Positions 4,161-5,639 of a stretch of 5,639 bases of DNA are shown in pieces; positions within the stretch are counted from its first letter, which is position 1; every line of letters begins with the position of its first letter. The DNA is from Methanobacteriota archaeon. GTDB taxonomy: Archaea > Hydrothermarchaeota > Hydrothermarchaeia > Hydrothermarchaeales > JAADFM01. The stretch lies in NCBI GenBank assembly GCA_013152845.1, contig JAADFM010000066.1:1-5639 (forward strand). Reading direction: 5' to 3'. The translations under genes and the position numbers were made by a program. Below the pieces are notes generated by a model, which saw only the letters and a list, made by a program, of their open reading frames with translations, was not told the DNA's origin and searched no databases.

Positions 4161-5639
4161 GAGCGGCTGTGGGATTGGAGATTCTGGCAGGTGTGTTGTT
4201 GTTGCTGGCGCTGGCGGTTCCGGGGTACTCGTACAGCCCCCACGAGGACCCGGCCTACCACGCGGGCGCAAACTGCACCCCCTGCCACGAGAAGTTCCAG
4301 GTCAACAACACCGACGTCAGGCTCATGTTCCCCTGCGCCAAGAAGCCCTGCCACGAGTCCGGGCTCAGGTGGGGCAACGGCACGAGGTTCGCCATCCACC
4401 TCAACAAGAGCCTCTGCACCGGCTGCCATGTCTCGGTCAACGGGGAGTACGACGTCCACCTCATCCACCGCTCCCAGGTGAACTGCCGCATCTGCCACCA
4501 GAGTTTCCGGGGCTGGAACTCCTCCATAGCCACCATCCCTGCTCCAAGGCCCGAGGACATGAGGAGGGACGGCGGTCTCGTGATGGCCATACCCAGGGAC
4601 AAGGACTGCGCCTACTGCCATACGTCTCTCCGGGAGGCCCGGAGGCTCCACGACGTCCACCGGCCGGTCCTGGAGAAGGCCTGCGCTTCCTGCCACACGG
4701 ACAGGCATTCCGGGAAGATATGCATCACCTGCCACGAATCCTTTTTCATCAACGCCACTTCCGTCCAGCCCTCCAACTGCCGGGATAACGGCTGCCATTC
4801 CCGCTCACCTGCCGAGAGGCAGCGGCTCCACCTGAAAAAGGAGATGTGCACAAACTGCCACCCCGCCCTGGAAGGAGAGTACGACATCCACCTCATCCAC
4901 CGCTCCCAGGTGAACTGCCGCGTCTGCCACCAGAGTTTCCGTGGCTGGAACTCCTCCATAGCCACCATTCCCAAACCCGCCCCCGGGGAAATCGTCATGG
5001 TAGAGGGCCTGAGGTTCGCCATTCCTGCAGAGAGGGAATGCGGGTTCTGCCACCCGACCGCCAAGTCCCCGGGAGGGCTCCACGATATCCATTCCCCGGT
5101 CCTAAAGAAGGCCTGCAGGTCCTGCCACAGGAACTATTCCTTCGAAGAGAAGCGGGCAGAGGTGGCGGAGACGGTATGGGAGCACTTGGCGAACTTCTCC
5201 CTGTGGTCCAAGGAGAAGAAGGAGGTGGACATGAGCTGTGACAAGTGCCACGAGGACCTCTTCCGCTCCTTTTTCGAGGACAACAGGACGGCATGGATAG
5301 CCGAGCTCCACATGTGGGCCGGCAGTGCCGATAGGTTCATCGGTCCATCGGGGGAGATAAGGTACGTCAAGAAGTTCACGAACAACATGGAAAGCAACTC
5401 ATGCCTCCTGTGCCACGTGGTGGAGGAGGTGGACGTCTACAAGAACGTCCATACCAATATCACCTTCCGCCCCTGCACCAATAAGGACTGCCACGGCTCA
5501 GAGGGCGTGAGGGGTACCGAGCTCTTCGTGGACGCTGGCTACCTGGGTATGAACCTGGCCGCCCACCAGGACGCCCACAGCAAGGGGTTCACCAGGTCCA
5601 GGTACAAGGGCTGGAGGATGTGCGTGGGTTGCCACGAAA
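4157..5639 (+). CDS. Secreted multiheme cytochrome c, at least 16 hemes (3' end outside window)
   Basis: An unbroken frame of 494 codons runs off the window. Residues 1-24 form a signal peptide or anchor (MRAAVGLEI, then a Leu/Ala/Val core, cleavage likely around GYS-YS), so the protein acts outside the membrane. Heme c attachment motifs: CxxCH at Cys40, 87, 110, 151, 176, 189, 231, 254, 295, 320, 361, 416 and 489, and CX4CH at Cys60, 208 and 440, for 16 hemes in all. Beyond motif histidines there are 18 others (often HLIH, LHDVH/LHDIH), enough for bis-His ligation. Repeat structure: unit 1 (40-180) and unit 2 (189-324) each hold six hemes with CX4CH second; unit 3 starts at Cys416 and is cut off. 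Cys361 lies in a linker. Ten N-x-S/T sequons suggest possible N-glycosylation. It follows hisC in an ATGA overlap. The likely role is electron transfer at or beyond the cell surface; partner and exact family are unknown. Confidence 0.92.
   Translation, partial: MRAAVGLEILAGVLLLLALAVPGYSYSPHEDPAYHAGANCTPCHEKFQVNNTDVRLMFPCAKKPCHESGLRWGNGTRFAIHLNKSLCTGCHVSVNGEYDVHLIHRSQVNCRICHQSFRGWNSSIATIPAPRPEDMRRDGGLVMAIPRDKDCAYCHTSLREARRLHDVHRPVLEKACASCHTDRHSGKICITCHESFFINATSVQPSNCRDNGCHSRSPAERQRLHLKKEMCTNCHPALEGEYDIHLIHRSQVNCRVCHQSFRGWNSSIATIPKPAPGEIVMVEGLRFAIPAERECGFCHPTAKSPGGLHDIHSPVLKKACRSCHRNYSFEEKRAEVAETVWEHLANFSLWSKEKKEVDMSCDKCHEDLFRSFFEDNRTAWIAELHMWAGSADRFIGPSGEIRYVKKFTNNMESNSCLLCHVVEEVDVYKNVHTNITFRPCTNKDCHGSEGVRGTELFVDAGYLGMNLAAHQDAHSKGFTRSRYKGWRMCVGCHE
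4274..4696 (+). repeat. Six-heme coding repeat, unit 1
   Basis: Residues 40-180 of the cytochrome. Heme motifs start at Cys40, 60 (CX4CH), 87, 110, 151 and 176. From Cys87 to His180 it aligns without gaps to residues 231-324 at about 62 % identity (58 of 94); the front part aligns with a few gaps (CTPCHEKF against CITCHESF). Confidence 0.85.
4442..4540 (+). repeat. 99-base near-identical block, copy 1
   Basis: Residues 96-128 of the cytochrome (from GEYDVH to ATIP). It differs from copy 2 (4874-4972) at 6 of 99 bases and shares 27 of 33 codons exactly, while the sequence on both sides is much less alike. Confidence 0.9.
4721..5128 (+). repeat. Six-heme coding repeat, unit 2
   Basis: Residues 189-324. 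Heme motifs start at Cys189, 208 (CX4CH), 231, 254, 295 and 320, giving offsets of 149, 148 and then exactly 144 residues from the six motifs of unit 1. The few residues of difference fall in the loops before the third heme. Confidence 0.85.
4874..4972 (+). repeat. 99-base near-identical block, copy 2
   Basis: Residues 240-272. It matches copy 1 at 93 of 99 bases, with an offset of 432 bases. It contains one heme motif (CRVCH) and the HLIH pair. Confidence 0.9.
5402..5639 (+). repeat. Start of a third heme repeat unit (cut by window end)
   Basis: Residues 416-494 hold CLLCH (Cys416), CX4CH (Cys440, in RPCTNKDCH) and CVGCH (Cys489). The order CxxCH, CX4CH about 20-24 residues later, then CxxCH mirrors hemes 1-3 of units 1 and 2. 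The stretch between the second and third heme is about 20 residues longer than in the other units. Confidence 0.6.

Noticed and set aside
4442..4972. Duplicated 99-base block as a CRISPR or mobile-element repeat
   Set aside because: There are only two copies, in frame within one gene, offset by exactly 144 codons and encoding the same heme segment.
4088..5064. Several minus-strand frames opposite the cytochrome, two of which share near-identical segments
   Set aside because: The similarity between them only mirrors the 99-base internal repeat of the cytochrome gene. They lack domains and start sites.
4191..5241. Plus-strand frames of 96-139 codons within the cytochrome region
   Set aside because: They are out of frame with 16 regularly placed heme motifs, and their Ser/Thr/Pro- or His/Pro-rich content is typical of shadows.

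Overview
The window reads as archaeal chromosome: GC-rich by eye (roughly 60 %), heavy use of AGG for arginine and ATA for isoleucine, TATA boxes centred about 27 bases before start codons that have no ribosome binding site, and GGTGAT/GGAGG-type sites in front of genes inside operons. An extracytoplasmic multiheme cytochrome c points to a respiring or electron-exchanging lineage. The sequence alone does not fix the taxon; a euryarchaeal-type organism is my inference. All genes are on the + strand and coding density is very high, with no gene-free stretch over 40 bases.

Left part (1-1876): an unassigned three-gene group. It starts with the C-terminal end of a membrane protein whose cytoplasm-like tail carries a short motif (P-x5-Y-L-P) repeated every 15 residues. 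Next is an ExeA/TniB-like AAA ATPase whose last domain sits in another frame, so the gene is broken, or mis-sequenced, between 1100 and 1133. Last is a 182-residue protein of unknown family with a charged, proline-rich, probably disordered front half. The middle gene has its own TATA box, placed inside the last codons of the membrane protein gene; the third gene follows without a gap. Together they look like a membrane protein plus ATPase plus adaptor, of unknown purpose.

Right part (1877-5639): a second transcription unit with a TATA box at 1883-1890 and a predicted leaderless start at 1913. It holds a class III aminotransferase (ArgD type, arginine or lysine synthesis), histidinol-phosphate aminotransferase HisC (8-base overlap with argD), and a large secreted multiheme cytochrome c that begins in an ATGA overlap with the hisC stop and runs off the window. 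The first 494 residues of this cytochrome carry 16 heme-binding motifs, 13 CxxCH and 3 CX4CH. They are arranged as two complete six-heme repeat units and the first three hemes of a third.

The two aminotransferases are housekeeping biosynthesis. The physical coupling of an extracytoplasmic cytochrome to them is unusual. The most noteworthy items are the modular cytochrome, with its 99-base near-identical internal block, and the motif array plus broken ATPase on the left.
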